DNA of 64,000 bases from contig NC_088311.1 of assembly GCF_910592395.1 (NCBI RefSeq), forward strand, positions 3,846,501 through 3,910,500. The letters are read 5' to 3'. How positions within the stretch are numbered: the stretch's first letter is position 1; each line of letters starts with the position of its first letter. Shown in pieces: positions 15,101-30,100 of this stretch. The stretch comes from Lineus longissimus (Eukaryota > Nemertea > Pilidiophora > Heteronemertea > Lineidae). The translations under genes and the position numbers were made by a program. The notes beneath the pieces were generated by a model. The model had not been told where the DNA came from, made no database searches, and worked only from the letters and a program-made list of their open reading frames with translations.

Positions 15101-18100
15101 CATTCTCCAGTAAGTAACCACTTCCCAAGAAAGCAACCCAATAAGAACTGGCTTAAAGCCTTTCCTATTGATCTCAGCTCCAAGGAAAACATCATTATGT
15201 ACAAGACATATCTCTACACAATGTCCGCGGGCTGAAGGTGTCATCGGAGTAACTAACATCGATCAGACGATAGGATACATGACAAACTGTTTATGAAGGA
15301 GCAGAGCCGTAAGCAACTGGAGATGAGCTTTCATTGAAAGCGTCTTATTATATCCGGCTTGATAACTTCTGCCATCATCAGCATAATCAATGGACGGATC
15401 TAACGGAACGGACCTACATGTCTGTAGCATACATTTACAGGATAAACTATCTTGTGTTCATCAGAAACGATTCCAAATCAGTTCCGCATCCTTTCCTCTT
15501 CATAACAATTCAAAACGCCATATCCTGACATTAGACCTTACCCATTCACCACTCAACTTCTCCATTAGCCGATGAAGATGTTACCTTAAACATGAGTAAC
15601 ATTCTAACGATTGGGACTTGACATCTGCTCTGATATCTTGTCAGCTTTCATTGCACTTAATGGCTATGATGGCAAATTGATCTATCACTTAAAAAAGTAC
15701 TTTAAACGCTTTAATAACCTATTCTTTAAAAGTATTGCTTTTAAAAGATGATGGACTGCATTCAAATGATTTCAGGAGGGCTCTGATTTACTATGTGTCA
15801 AGGATATTAATTCCATGGCAAATGTCTTACAAAAGCTGCACTATCAGTCTCATGGGGATTATGTGCATCTTCATTCAGAAATGAAATTTCACTTACAGAC
15901 CAGTTGGTAAAGTTTGTCTGGAAATGAGACATATTTCCATAGTCATATGTCCACATTTACATCAGTAGGCTAACATTGTACAAGAGTTTTCTTTGAGGGG
16001 ATGTGATTAGGAATATTTTCCATATAGATGCCCAACAGTGGTGATGAGTGGAGCTTATCAGTCAAGTCTATCAAAGACATATCCACGTCAGGCCAGGAGC
16101 TGTTCCAGGATATCAATTTTCACATTTAGTGACATCTTCAGTGATAACCATAGGCTGATCCTATCAAAGGATGGATCGGCAGACTTGAGGACAGAGTCAG
16201 CCATGTCAGTGTATCATCTACAGCCAACATCCATCGTACTTATCAAGAAAAACTTCCTGATGGGAAGAACCAGACCAGAGATAACATCAACCAAAACAAG
16301 TCTTTCCCATTAGTATTTGACACTCTCCTCACCAAGCATGCATCTCAGGAAGGAGTCTTGTCCACAGTTGTCGCTCAAGATCATTGTCTTCATCTTAATC
16401 AGACAACGTCACTGAACATGGTCAATACGGTCAAGCCGTGTTGCTAAAGGAATAATACCGACCTGGCAGTCTTCAGTTGTCCACTTGCTGGACTGGTAAG
16501 CGAACCAAACAATGGTGCCATGTAAGCTGATGGTTTTGGATATAATTTAAGGTTTCCCCAGCATTCTTGATTGGACAACCGATGATCCTCAGTAAGGTAT
16601 TAATTTCTATTCTTCCCAGCAGAAAAAAGGAAAACATGTCATTGTATGGATAGTATGGCATTTAGCAGTCATGTTAGAGTTTACCTCTGTTCAGCAGTCC
16701 CTTGTTGATATTAGGATATCGAGTCCTTTTTATCTGGCAGGGCCAGGACAGATAAGAGCCAGGATACAAGAACTGCCTGACAAAGCAGAAAATGTACCAA
16801 ACATGACCAGCATTATTTGTCATGACTGGTATTTCGTTAGATCCAATACTGAGTAAACTGATCTCCTTCTGTCTGGAGTCTAGACTGGGATTGTATTTGT
16901 CACTATTTCATGTGTATCCAGCACTTTTTATATCAGCAACACTGACTACATGACAGATCCATTGACCATGAGGAAACTATTGGTTATCTGATCAAATGAA
17001 CCTAAAGAACTGCCCTTAAAAAGTGGAACTCTGAAAAAGGAACCACTAGACAAAACGGAACCAATCACTATGCCTCAGGGTTGACTCAGTTACTGACAAC
17101 ATGGTATGATCGGATGCTCCACAGACTGAGCTAGCCTCAAGGCATCATAGGTACACATTACCCTGCCAACAACACAGAAATTAATATGATAAAACATCCG
17201 CACCTCAAGGCGAGCTGGTTGCCATCATTATTATGATCAGATCTATTTTGCTTGTCTAACACAAATGCACTCAAGACTAGGCAAAACTAAAACATATCAT
17301 ACTAATTTCTCTGTATCATGCTAATCTTGGGGAAAGTAATGGACACACAGCAGACCATTTCCCTCTCAGACCTAGACAAATGTGATCTGGCAAATGTGAT
17401 CTATCCCGCAGGGTTGGAAAGAGGCTGAAACTTGGCATGAGACAAGATTTCGCTTTTTTGTTTGGAGAATGGACACTGTAACAGCTGCCTGGACGGGAAG
17501 TTAGAGACCCACAGCTGTTGTCTAAAACTAAGGTGTCAGTGGCCTTCATTTTTATTGAACTGTGCCACATAAAAGTTTCTTTTATTAACCAAATGCTTAA
17601 GAATATTAAGAATATCAAACTTACATAAGCTTCTTCGTAGGCAGGTGTCCTTGCTGGTGGTGGTCTTGAACCTGGTCGGGCTGGAGCTCCACGTCCAACT
17701 GGTGCACCTCGTCCGCCAGCACCTCTGCAAGACAAGAGATGAATCATAAGTTAAACATTTTGTGAGCTTACCACCACTGCTGGCATCAGAACGTGTTCTA
17801 CACCCCATCACATAAAGATGTCAGTATCAAACTATCACCAATCCATGTTATTTTCTATTTTATGTCCTTGATGTCATCATAAACACAACCATTGAAGCCC
17901 ACACTTCCATGAAAGATCCTAGTCCCGATAAGCCAGTCTACTAGATGCAAATTCGATATCGAGCCAAATGAAATGATCAGCTGCTACTGATCCTACTCAT
18001 TAAACCAATTGTCCCTTTAGTCCCCGCTATCTCGACCAGGCCTCTAAGCTCTATGGCCGCAATGGACTTTTCGTGATATCTCTCCCAAATCCACATGATG

Positions 18101-21100
18101 ATGGTGCATTTTGAACAAAACAGATGATCCTATCTATTGTCGTGATTATAACGTTCATGATTTGAATCTCATGACAATTGAAAAAGCTGAGGGATGGCAG
18201 CTAATGTATTTTTTTCTTCAAAACAGACTCAGGCGAGGGTATTGTCCATTGAATGTGCATTATGTGTCTTATGATGGGAACAGCTTGTCAATTGTCTCGT
18301 TCATTCTGAAAATCATTGACCTATGGCATTAGTGTAGTTACAGCCACAGCAATAGAACTATTGCAGAACCAGTGTAACATCTGCCAGTCTTTCTCTCATA
18401 TTTCAGTGAATATTGTTCCCATATTCATGGATAAGGCTGCCACTATAAATTGAACACCTAAATTCCAGGCCTGATCTATTGTTCGAGAAACACTCACTTC
18501 ACACTTGATATAAAATTGTACTGCTGCACATCACAACCTTATAATGTATTTTAGAATTCAACTCGGAAACCCTTCAAAACAAATGGGAGAGTAGGCACTC
18601 AAGATGTGTTCTATTTTTCAAACTGTCCCCAAGCACATTGGAGTATCAGGCTGATCATACAATAACCAAGCGGCTCCTGCGCTACTGCGCAACATCAGGC
18701 AATGATAGAATGCTAAAGCTCCTTTTTGATTATAACAGGAATCAAAAGAGGTATCAAATTAATAAACGCAGATAAACGCAAAACAAATTGCAAAATTCAC
18801 AGACAAAAAGCTGCCACAGATGATTCCTGACAATTTGCACCACGCAAAGGATTTCTTTAGCGAATTAAATTATAAGGATAAAATCTCATCAAACCTACGT
18901 TACTACTGGCTGTTCATTCAAAGAAATAGTTACTGCACGTTCCCATGGTAACTTAGCAAATTGAATATGGATAATGACACCGAAGCCATTCTTGCAATGT
19001 CCCCAAATACTATCTGATGTTGACAAGGATCAGTAATCCGTGAATGGGAGCATGACTTGTGTACATAACTCATCGATGAGTGTTCCCTTGGTACTCTAAT
19101 GGAAGCACTTCTGATGGCAGACACTGCTATATCCAGACGCAGGGCTTCTACGAAACCCTCACAAAATTAAATTTGTGATTTGTGAAAACTAAATTTAAAT
19201 CAAATAAGGCTCCCATCCTACTCCTAGACATGCTCAAGCAATAAAGAATTGGAATAGTTTCACCAAGTTCTGATTTACTACATTGCTGTGATGATGAATA
19301 GAAAGCTTCGCAAATTCTTTGAGAAAGAACTTTCCACAGAAAAAGTGTAATTGGCACATTGCAACATCAAAGTGATCCATTACTCATGGACTTGTCAGAA
19401 CTTTCTGCAGAAAACGATTTTTGCTGCATGCGCCGATGATAAGATATTGGCCATTCAGTAGATGAGGCCAACAAATTCGTCTTCTTGGCGTTTCAATCTC
19501 ATCACATGATCATGTGACTTTTTTAAGCCCAAGTAATACGCTTCCTTCAATAATGCGATTATTTACAAGAACGTGAATGCGGGGCAGAAGCAAGATTAGG
19601 ATTGGATATACGGGAGTAAAATGGCCAGAAATGGATGATGGATGGATTTTTCTCTCATCAATGGGACTTTGGTTCATCTTCTAATTGTGTAGGAGGGTCC
19701 TTAATCACTCAACAGCAAATTGATTGTTGGCAAACGCGGTGCAGTGGTTGCAGTGTCAGATTCCTATTTCAAACACTGAACAATTCATCACCTGACACTA
19801 ACACACTGTTTGTGATCTTTGGCAAGTCTGCTGACCTCGATCACCAAGACCTTTAAATGCCAGGTAAAACAGAGCACCTGGTGCCAGGGGCAAGACATGC
19901 AAAACACCCAATCAAAGTGAGAAACATGACCAGCTTGAGACAGACAACTTCTTGGCTGAATTGGTCAAGACCAGCAAGTGGACAACTCCTAATGGCAGCT
20001 GATCATGCTGTAAACCTGGTCAAAATTGCTATAGAATTCTGCGGTGGAAAACCCAGATCACTAAAGGTAGCCCCATTTCTCGCAAACATCTGACCGCTGA
20101 CCCATCTCAAATACCATTATTCCAACAACGAGTCTGGACTGGAAGCAAGAAATAAGGGACGGCAACCTGCTCCACTCCTTTGTCACGATATAATCATGAT
20201 TTTATGACACATGACACCGTAACAATATCACCAGACACAGCTTTGATCATAATTTTATTCATAGCCACAGATTGAAAAGAACACAGTCCACCCCTGGATG
20301 ATAATCCTTAGATATTGCAATGTATCCAAACCAATCAATTTCACATCAGACAAAGGGCCATCTTTTGCCTTCGATGTTCACTGCACACATTGCTAAATAT
20401 AGGTTTCCTCAGGTCTGAGGCAGCTGTTGGTGACAGACAAAAAGTCGAGCAGTCCAATTCACAGATATGGTATTGTTTATCACTAAAGGATTGCTCAATA
20501 TTTCAGTACATATTACATATTTGACCATCCTTTGGTAGACCATCATCGAGTAGTATCACACGGTTTCTTCCTATATGACATTACAACACTCATTGTTAGA
20601 CTTAGAGCTTGAATAATCTCCCCATTATTTTTTATGACCTGAAACTTTCCCTTCCCTCTAAACTGCACCTGCATCCTCCAACAGCCCAATTTATATCACA
20701 TCATGAGAGCGAGATATGGCGACAGAGAAACACATGATACCAGTAGCTATGGAAATAATACTGGTTATTGTATGGAATTCCCAGAACAATAAGAAAAGTC
20801 TATATACAGAGCTGTTATCTCTTGTCCGATTCAGATTATGTTATCAGACACCGTGGGCATGGGCAGGTGATAACCAACATTTACTGAGGTTGTAATGTCT
20901 TTATTGAGGCAGTAACCCAATGCCACATCTTTCATTTACATACCTAAGTGGTGGTGCACCCCGTCCTTGTGGCGTTGCTAATAATCCACCTCCACGTCCT
21001 ATCCTGCCTTGTGGGGGTGCTGCGCCCTGTGGCGGTCCAGGTCGACCTCTACCACGACCCCGAGGAGGTCCCGGAGGAGCGTGCTGGGGACCGACTTCTT

Positions 21101-24100
21101 CACCGTTCAAATACGCCATTTCTTGCATTTGCTGTTGTCTGATCTCATCATTGTTTGGATCCTGAAAAAGTTCAACGAGGAGAGGAAATGTCTCAGGGTT
21201 TGGTGTTCAGGGCTGGAGAGGCAAACATTCACCAGATTTCCTCTGGATGGTTATAACCAGCTCAAACATTCTGACTTAAACTCTCAATAATGCACCAATC
21301 CACTCATCATTTTGAAAGGTAATTACCACACAAACTGAAGTAGACTACAGAGATTTAAACTATTTATGAGGCGTTTTTCACCATTCTAACACACTTTCTG
21401 GCAATATTGATGACTCAATTAAGTTATCTTAAAGGCCAGAAGCCCCACGCTCAGATTTACCCGGGTATGGCAATTATCTCAAGGTGTGACGTAGCACAGC
21501 AGGCCAGTCCCACTTGTCCTAGTTCTCTGTGCTATGAATACATTACACCTATTACTCACCCTTTGCCTTGCCTGTAAACAAATTATAACCCATGTGGAGT
21601 TCAGTAAAATTATCACTATAGTTATTTCCAAAATCCGGCAGTGAATTGAATCGCAAAAAAATACAAACACATTGTTTTTGAGTCGGTAGGAAAACAAGTA
21701 ATCCAAGAGTATGTCATTGCTGTATTACAAACTGAATATTTGCAAACTGAATACTTTATCCATTAACTGAGTCCAAATGTTATCACGATAAGCATAGGTG
21801 AGCTTTTTGTAGCCTTTCTTCTGTCGTTGTCGTTGGGATGCACCAGTACCCCCATTGGTATACACAGCAGTGTACTCTCTGTCGACATTTTCGTACATGG
21901 GACATATGTGGGAGTGGCAATAAAAGTTTTGTTTCAGAGACACCATGTGCAGCTATCATAAACCAGTGTATTGAAGGAGTGTATAGGAATCAACTTGTCT
22001 TATGTCGGCCTATAGGCCCTACCCAGTCACTACTACTAGTAAGACCCAGTCACTACTACTAAAAAGATTGAGAAAATGGATTCATTTATTTGATATAAGT
22101 GATTTGTATCAATAGGAATAATATCACTGATGGCTGAGCATTGACTTGGTATGTTGTCTTTATTTTCTTATTGCATGTGATGAGTACAACATGAATACCT
22201 AATATTTGAACCAGACTATAGTACAAACCGGGATGTTGGGAATTCCCCCTCTGTAGAAATAACCTTAGCGTAAGAGATCATGTGACTGACTCATCTGTCA
22301 GTTGACTATCCAAATATGGCAGACTCCTCCCTCATCTGTCCATCAACCTGATGTACTAACGGTCATTACAGATAAAAATGTTTTAATATCTCATCAACTA
22401 TACCAAAGGGAGGGCTGTATTTTGACAGACATGCAGATTAGATATTCATGAGTTTGGTAGACAAGTCTGAAGGAAAACTTTGGACTGGTGCCAGAGATAT
22501 CTGTGAGATTGTTGGAGAAAGTGTCGGAGGTTTGAATGGCCCGGTTATTGGTCACGTGACTGGATGTCAGCCATTAGGAGCTCCTTTTATACCGGCTTCT
22601 GGCCTTTAAGACAAGATATAGCAATGTCGATCTTGCAACATGACACCACAGACTAAAAAGACCACCCTCAACTTTCAAATGTATACAATACAACACCGCA
22701 TGTGCTGCATGCAATTTTGGTATTCAGGGCCAGGGGTATTTCACCGTTCAACTTACGGGTATGAGATATGCTTTGAGCTCAGAGAGAGCGTGTGCTATTC
22801 TGGAATGAGCCTCTGAAGCAGGGGCGCTGGCTTCAACAAATACGTGGAGATCCTCTGCCAAATGGGCGTACTTTCCACCTTCTTTCCGACATTCCTCTTC
22901 CTGAAAAATATAAGGGGAATATGGACATGATGAAATGAATTAGTGGGCAATATTGGTAGGGCAAAATATGCATTTTGATATTATCCCATCAGCCTGTCCA
23001 ATAAGAAATGTTATCCCAAAGCCGGTCTTAAATTAAATATGGAAGCAATGCTTCCTCCACACCAACTATGAATAGCTTCATCAAATTCAAATCAATACAG
23101 ACATGATACCGAATGAGTTAAAAAGCAATAAAGAACTTTCGTATGGCTCCGCAGGTGCCAACTTCGCTCAATCTCAGCTGCGGAGTCGGGTGGCTATTGG
23201 AAACCAGCCAATAACCTTGTTGTGATTGAAGCGAGAAATTATGTCATGCAATATAACTACAATTTTTAACAATAGATTGAAGAAATTTCGGATCACACTA
23301 CATGCCATGCCACATGGATGGGCGCAGAGACAGTTATGCTTGATTGATGACATGAAAATAGACAGATATATGAAGGACAACACAAGAAAGGCAGCTGGTG
23401 GCCCTTTCTTGTAAGAACAAAATGATGGTACGATACGGTACCAATTTCATCAGGTATTTGATGGTAGATTTATGACAGAACTTCAAGCAATATCGACCAC
23501 AGAAGGACCCAATGGTTTTGGCACTTGGACCATAACCAAGTGGTCAATCTCATGCCATGGCTCGATGTTTGGGTAAACCACCCCTTTAAGTTGGGTTCCA
23601 CCTGGTCAAGATTTTTGCCCCAGAGAGGGTGAGACACACATACAAATCTCTCACAGCAACACCATACTTGGAAGCTTGGTATTTTACTCCGGAGAAAGTC
23701 AGCCAACTGCGAGGCATAAAAAATGAAAGCAAGAATCCCGTAAAATTAGACATATTGTGTCTACTCTTCATTAGGTATTGTGAAATCTACACCAGAATAT
23801 CTATTGCCATAGAAACCAAGACGTTCACCCGACAATATAGCGTAATAAGGTAACACGCCGTTAGAGGAATAGGTCACTTTTTTGTCATCGTTGTTTGTCA
23901 ACGAAACATGCCTGGTTTGTTCCCAAGCGCAACTTGACATCTAAAGGTTTCCTTCGGTGCGTTTAGACTAATACAGATGTTTCCAATATTGAGCTCACTT
24001 ATTCTCCATTCAGGCACTTTATCTGTAAAACACATCAAGGGAGTGGGTGTTGCTTTCTAATTTTAACATTTCCACAGGATGCTGCAAAAACTCCTTCTGG

Positions 24101-27100
24101 TACATTGGCATTTTTCATGAAATATTCCCAGTGAACATGAAAGATAGGATGATGACAGACAATAATCAGATCGTTCTTACCTTGGACCCTCCCCTTTAAC
24201 TGACTGATATTCTTTAGGCTTCATGCATTGGAAATTATTTTGTAAAAATATGCAAGACTGACATAAGAGAGTTGGTTTATCTACCCCACCGCACATCACA
24301 ACATCACACCGTGGACATGTCATCGTCAGATGGAATGAATCACAGAGATTAAGCTAATCCTGCTCGCACTTCTGTAAGATGATCAGCAAAGCTATAACTG
24401 CCATGTTCATGTTTTCATACAACTTGGTATAGAAAATATGCTGTCAAGATTGACTGCCATGGGCAGAATCGCTTTTGACTAGAAATATGGAGAAGGAGAT
24501 TCAGATTTTTTAAGACTTCAATGGCACTGGGACATGGTATTGACAATTTATAGAAGGATCAGGCTAAACTGCCAATGGTATAGGGATGGACTGTATTTTG
24601 CAAATGTTTTATAGCTCAGATAGCTTTGGACTGCAATCTATCAAACAAGGATATTCCATCTTTTTACAACCTGGCACTCGGAGGGACACCGACAATAGAC
24701 AGATTAAAGCAATGGCCAATGCTGTCAAGACTAACAGCGATATGTAGGCGAAAGGCTTCCAACTACAAATATCAAACCCTAGCCCAAAGCTGGGAGCTTT
24801 ATGATTTTAAAAATGTAAGCTAACTGATCAAATAACAGTCAACCCTGTCTAACATGCAAAAACACTATGCAAAACATGCAAAAACACGTCCAAAACATTT
24901 TCAGATTATCTTTCAAGTAGGATCAGTACACCTCGATGAAGGGATTTTACAGATTTTTAACATATTGGTAATTGTGCATATAAACACGTCACATGCAACA
25001 ATGGGATATGGAAAATAAAGTCAAATTTGGTTCCTAAAACCCTTCGAAAGGTGCATTAGGAGGGGTGACACAGGGACATACTGCACACGTGAATGAAGTG
25101 CATTCACTAAAGTTTGAAAACATATATTTTTTTGCCAAGCTCTCCAAGGAAATCAGCGATAATTTAATGGCAAAACATCACAATTGAAATAACGAGCAGT
25201 CCTTTTACTGTGGCTATAAAAACCTGGAAAAACCTTTTTCCCCCCATTATTTCTGCCTCAAATGACTGCTCTCTTGAGAGTCTACTAATGCATTCTGTGC
25301 AACATGTTTGCAATGCCATAACATCAACCAATGAAGCGGGCCACTTGCGCCAAGCATAAGGAGCCTCTGGAGAGGAAGAAATACCATCAATCCATCACTC
25401 ATTAGTAGTTGGCTGAAATACCATCAATCCATCACTCATTAGTAGTTGGCTGACCTAACCATACACCAAATTCTATTTCTCCTGACCCTCAGACCCTTGT
25501 ATTTGCGTTCAGCCTTAATACATATCTGTGAAAATCGGAAGGCATACGATACAATACTAGTCGTCAAAGCTGGCTCTCACTTACATTTCTTTCATCAAGC
25601 AGCCACATGCTGCAATCCAAGTCGATTCTCATCAGAAATCATTGGAACCAAGCTATTCTGGAAATTGCCACAATTTTGGCACTTAGGGCGACATTGAGTA
25701 AATTGCCTCCCAATTTCGAAAAGATGGAATACTAACAAATTGCAGATTCTCCTAATTTCTTTCAGTTGGATGAAAATGCTTGGCGGATTTTTTCTATTAC
25801 TGATAGGTTGGACAAGAATATATTACATCTGTACACTGATTTTTAGCATGAAATTGGCTAAAAAATAGACATTGATAATGGGAAAAATTCCACTTAGGCC
25901 ACAGCATTACCTTGTGAAATAAGAAGTAGACCGAACACACAATAAATACTTCGAGCAAACAGCCATGAACAGAAACGAACAATGCATTGATGGAATTGAC
26001 CAATAATTGAGTAATTTAGGTTGAGAATCAACATGGCATAAAGGACACGAAAATATGGCAGTATAATACGATACCTAAATCAATATTAATCCGATATTGA
26101 ATTCAGCTTTGTCTGAATAGTGAAGGACCGGCACTGATAATTTTGGTGGTGAATTATAATGCACTAGGAGGTAGCAAATTTTTCAGGATATAGAAATATT
26201 CAAAGTTCCATGTTGCTTGCTCAGCGCTTATCATCCCCGAGCGAAGTTAGGAGCAGCTACAAAGATTTGAAAGTCTGAAGTCCAGCTCTCTACTTCTACA
26301 CTATCACACTTCCCAAGACACAGCAAAACACTTGAACATACCAGTCTGAGCTCCAGCCAGCCAGTGATTTCATCAAGTCACAACTCAAACATTCAAATCA
26401 ACCAATATCAGGTCAGGTGGGCTTCAGCACACCACAAAAAGTTGATCAAGATGCTTTTGGAGTAGCGCAATTTCCGCGATGTATCCGCAAATAGCGACGA
26501 CAGAAAAACTGCAGGGCATGTGTGCCTTGTGATGTGAATAGAAATCAGATCTCTACACCAATCTTTGAAAAAAGATGCAACAGAAACAGAATCTCTGAAA
26601 CGTTGTCTTCCAATACATGACATGCAGTGCCGCCAAATTGGATGGCCAACATATGACCATGGATGGCAAAATGATGTGCCCACGTGTTAAATCTATTGGC
26701 AATAGTTCGCTGGCATCAGCTCAGAGTGGCGCACTTAAAAGCTCCGGTCTTGGATCCATCATCATGAGCCAGATTGGCCAGGTCTACCTGATGCTTCTCA
26801 CCTCCCACACCTGGCAGAACATGCCGATTCACAAGATGCTCATTGCCAACAATCAATTTCATTAGTCTCGAGGCAGAATTGCCAATACCTGACATGCCAA
26901 GCCGAATAAACTGCAGTTGCTGATGATGAAGAGAAGTCAGGATTGTATGAAGAACGTACATTCCATCCTGGTGGTTGCCACCCCACATGATGATTTCATT
27001 ACCTTGAACCTTTAGAAATCAGTGGCATTTATCCTGAAGTAGTGCCTTAGCCAAGGATTTTGAGAAACTGATTTGTTAGCCAATCCGATGTGTACATATT

Positions 27101-30100
27101 CTGAGTGTGGGTGAACATACATGTACCACAATGGTACAACATTGCTGGATAAAGAGTGCAAGGATAGCATCCAGACAGTCAGTGATATTGAATAATTCAA
27201 TAATTGATGAATAGAATTCCAAATCTAGAGATATGGAATTCTAAAGTCAGCTTGACACTGACAGCACACACTTAAACTGAAGTACACATGGTAGAAACGA
27301 CGACTTTAGAACAGTCCTTCGTATACAAAATGGGCTTATTACCTGATTAATGAAAATAGCTGAAAGGCGCTAATAGCCATCATAACCGAGATCCTGATGA
27401 AATTACGTTTTACTGTCACTTTTATAGCAGAATGGCTAAACATCCTAAATCTAATCAATATGATGTACGCATCATACATGTCATGTGTGTATGTCTCTGC
27501 AATAGCTTTATACAGACATGACAGATTTGAATGAGTATACTGTACTGCTCATTTTTTTTTGTCAGACATATTTATGCAAAAGGCCATGGTTTTGGACAAG
27601 TTTTCAACTCATCCAACAAAAGTGAAAAGTGTGTAAAAGCAGTGGTATCTTGTGTTGTAAAGATTGAAGTTCGGCAACAAAATGAAATGGACCTTGCATC
27701 TACCATACTTTAGGGATTCTGCGTACCAAATGTACCAATTCTATGTTTGCCTAATTGTGGCGAGTCAAACTGAGATCGAATTGGCTGAATCCATTTCACT
27801 GCTGATCCCCTAAGGCAATTTGTTCTCCACAGACAGCCACGGATCCAGGAGACACAGCCATATATCTAGGGAGTGTCACATGAGATAACAAAGCAAAACC
27901 ATGGATACTCTAATAATACTGTAGCAAGATCAGCACTACTTTTATTACAATGGGAAACAAGAGGACAAAATCGTTCATACTGTAGCTTACCAACTTTTCG
28001 CACAGTAGTTATTTTTGCGAGTTGATAAAACTTTGAAAAATATGAACATTTTCATGATTTTGATTTCAAGATTGAAAACTTTGGCTTTTACAACAAAAAA
28101 ATAAATTATTATAGTTAACATTTGCACAAAAATTAAATGCCTGCGATAGTTTGGTGGTTTTCAGTGAGATAATTGAGCTTTGCTCTCAATGAACAGAAGA
28201 GAACGAAACTTCAGACTATGTTTTTATGCCCGGGGTGGGGGGAGGGCGGGGATTGTGCGTTCTATTGTGCTTGTAGTTGTTAGGTCTATTTGTGTTCGAA
28301 ATAAAAACATACATGAATGGATTGATAGGGAGCATAGAGTGCTTGTGTATTGATGGTGCACCTGTGCATTGCAGTCAATTTCATGTTTGTAGTTAGTAAT
28401 AAGCAGGGACTGATTCATCAATTCCTTAAACTAACTCACAACCAAGGAGAAAGCACATCATGCGACCTTGAAACTCTGACTGGCAAGGACGTGGCTCTCT
28501 GGACCCTATCGCCAGTAGTCCCTTCACTCCACTCAATGCTGGAGTGTAGCACCGAGAGCATATTTACCTACCTTAGCTTTATCCCGCATAGATCCACGGC
28601 CAAGGATGGCCATTTTTGTCTTTGTCTCATCCTGGAGGCGTTTCAGGGTGTGCCCCTTCGGCCCAAGTAACTTGCCTACAAAATTGAACTGCAAAGAGAA
28701 CAAGAGACATGAGATCAGAGAGAAAAGGACCAGGGTGAAGAAAGGGATATCATGAGTGAGCGGGGGGAGTTAACGGTGGTTGAAGAGGTCGTGTCTGTTT
28801 TTTGGACTCTTTTTTGAAACCTTGAAGCCTTGTTCTCAATTTGTTTTATAACTTAAACTATTGTTTAAAGTCCATTCTTTTGACTCTATCAAATGATCAT
28901 TCATTGTATTTTTTATATGAACAAACTATTCTCTAAAAGTTTTGTTTTTACACGTATGTGAAAACTAGGCTGCCAAACACAAACACTCATCGCCAATAAA
29001 AAGCATTTGTGAAATTTTTTTAAATTTCAATTCAATTATCAGTGTTCTTCAAAGGCAACAAACTGACAACTCAAGTGTCTTTGACAAGGATGTCCAGAGA
29101 AAGAAAGGACAACTGAGTCTTGTGAGTATCAAAATCTACATGTATTTGTAATAATGAAAATTTTATGACTTGGCAGCAATAGTTTATATATTGTAATGCA
29201 TGTATCTTTACCATTTTGTGTCAAGAGAGCTGATTCTATTGTAAAAATTATAGTTCGAATATGATTGTCAGTAATGAGGCTGAATATTGTTGTTGTAAAA
29301 GTTAAACAGATCTACATGTATTATAGGCAACTTTTTTGTTTTACTGGTTCTCAACTGTAGGCTAACACGAACAGTGCTGCAAATAATAATACTTACAGTA
29401 GAAATTATGATAACAATCAACGAAATAACAAGGCAAAAAGCAAAATGATTAGCTGGTTTCGAACATGGCCTTGGCCAAAAAATCATACAGAATGGGTATC
29501 TATCTACCTTTTTAATGCTATGCTGGTATTTGTGTGTGTATAGTACATGTACATTACCAGTCAATTTTAGAAAGAATTCTAGAGGACAAAACCCTCCATC
29601 ACTAATGTATAATTTACTGAGTTCCTTTAAAAAGAAATCTGAAAATATCATAATCGTATGGTAGAATATTTGTTCACATTTTGTGAAGCATACCATAACT
29701 TTCTTCAATACAGGAACATTTCAAGAAAGATGAACTCATTTTATACAAAAGTGCCTGGACCATTTCTTCCCACTCATGAATTAACCATAATAATATTTTT
29801 GTTATAGACAGTTCTATCTGATACACAGTTTATCCTCTTGCCTAAATATTATTTTCAACACAGTTTGCTTAATTCACTTTACATGTACACTGTAATGTTC
29901 AGGTACCTTGTACCAAGTTTTTGTATACCAGATGAGAAAGTCTTCTGGACTGAATACATGCAAGTAGAAACCCTATTTTTATACAATGTATGCACTTAGT
30001 TTCATGAGCAGCTACAAAAACCATGGCATAGCACACAAGGTGTATTTCCGCATTTTGGGATAGGCATTTTCCATTCAGTGTCCAATCAAGTTCTGATTAA

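Noticed and set aside
20920-21290. Pro-rich plus-strand frames at the KHDRBS RG exon
   Set aside because: They arise from GC-rich complement. The minus frame joins the KH domain in phase.
26408-26988. Overlapping open frames on both strands in KHDRBS intron 3
   Set aside because: No family similarity that I can recognise. Mutually overlapping frames without codon-like constraint.
29268-29708. 146-codon minus-strand frame in KHDRBS intron 2
   Set aside because: No ATG start, AT-rich composition, no recognisable domain, and it is spliced over by the parent gene.
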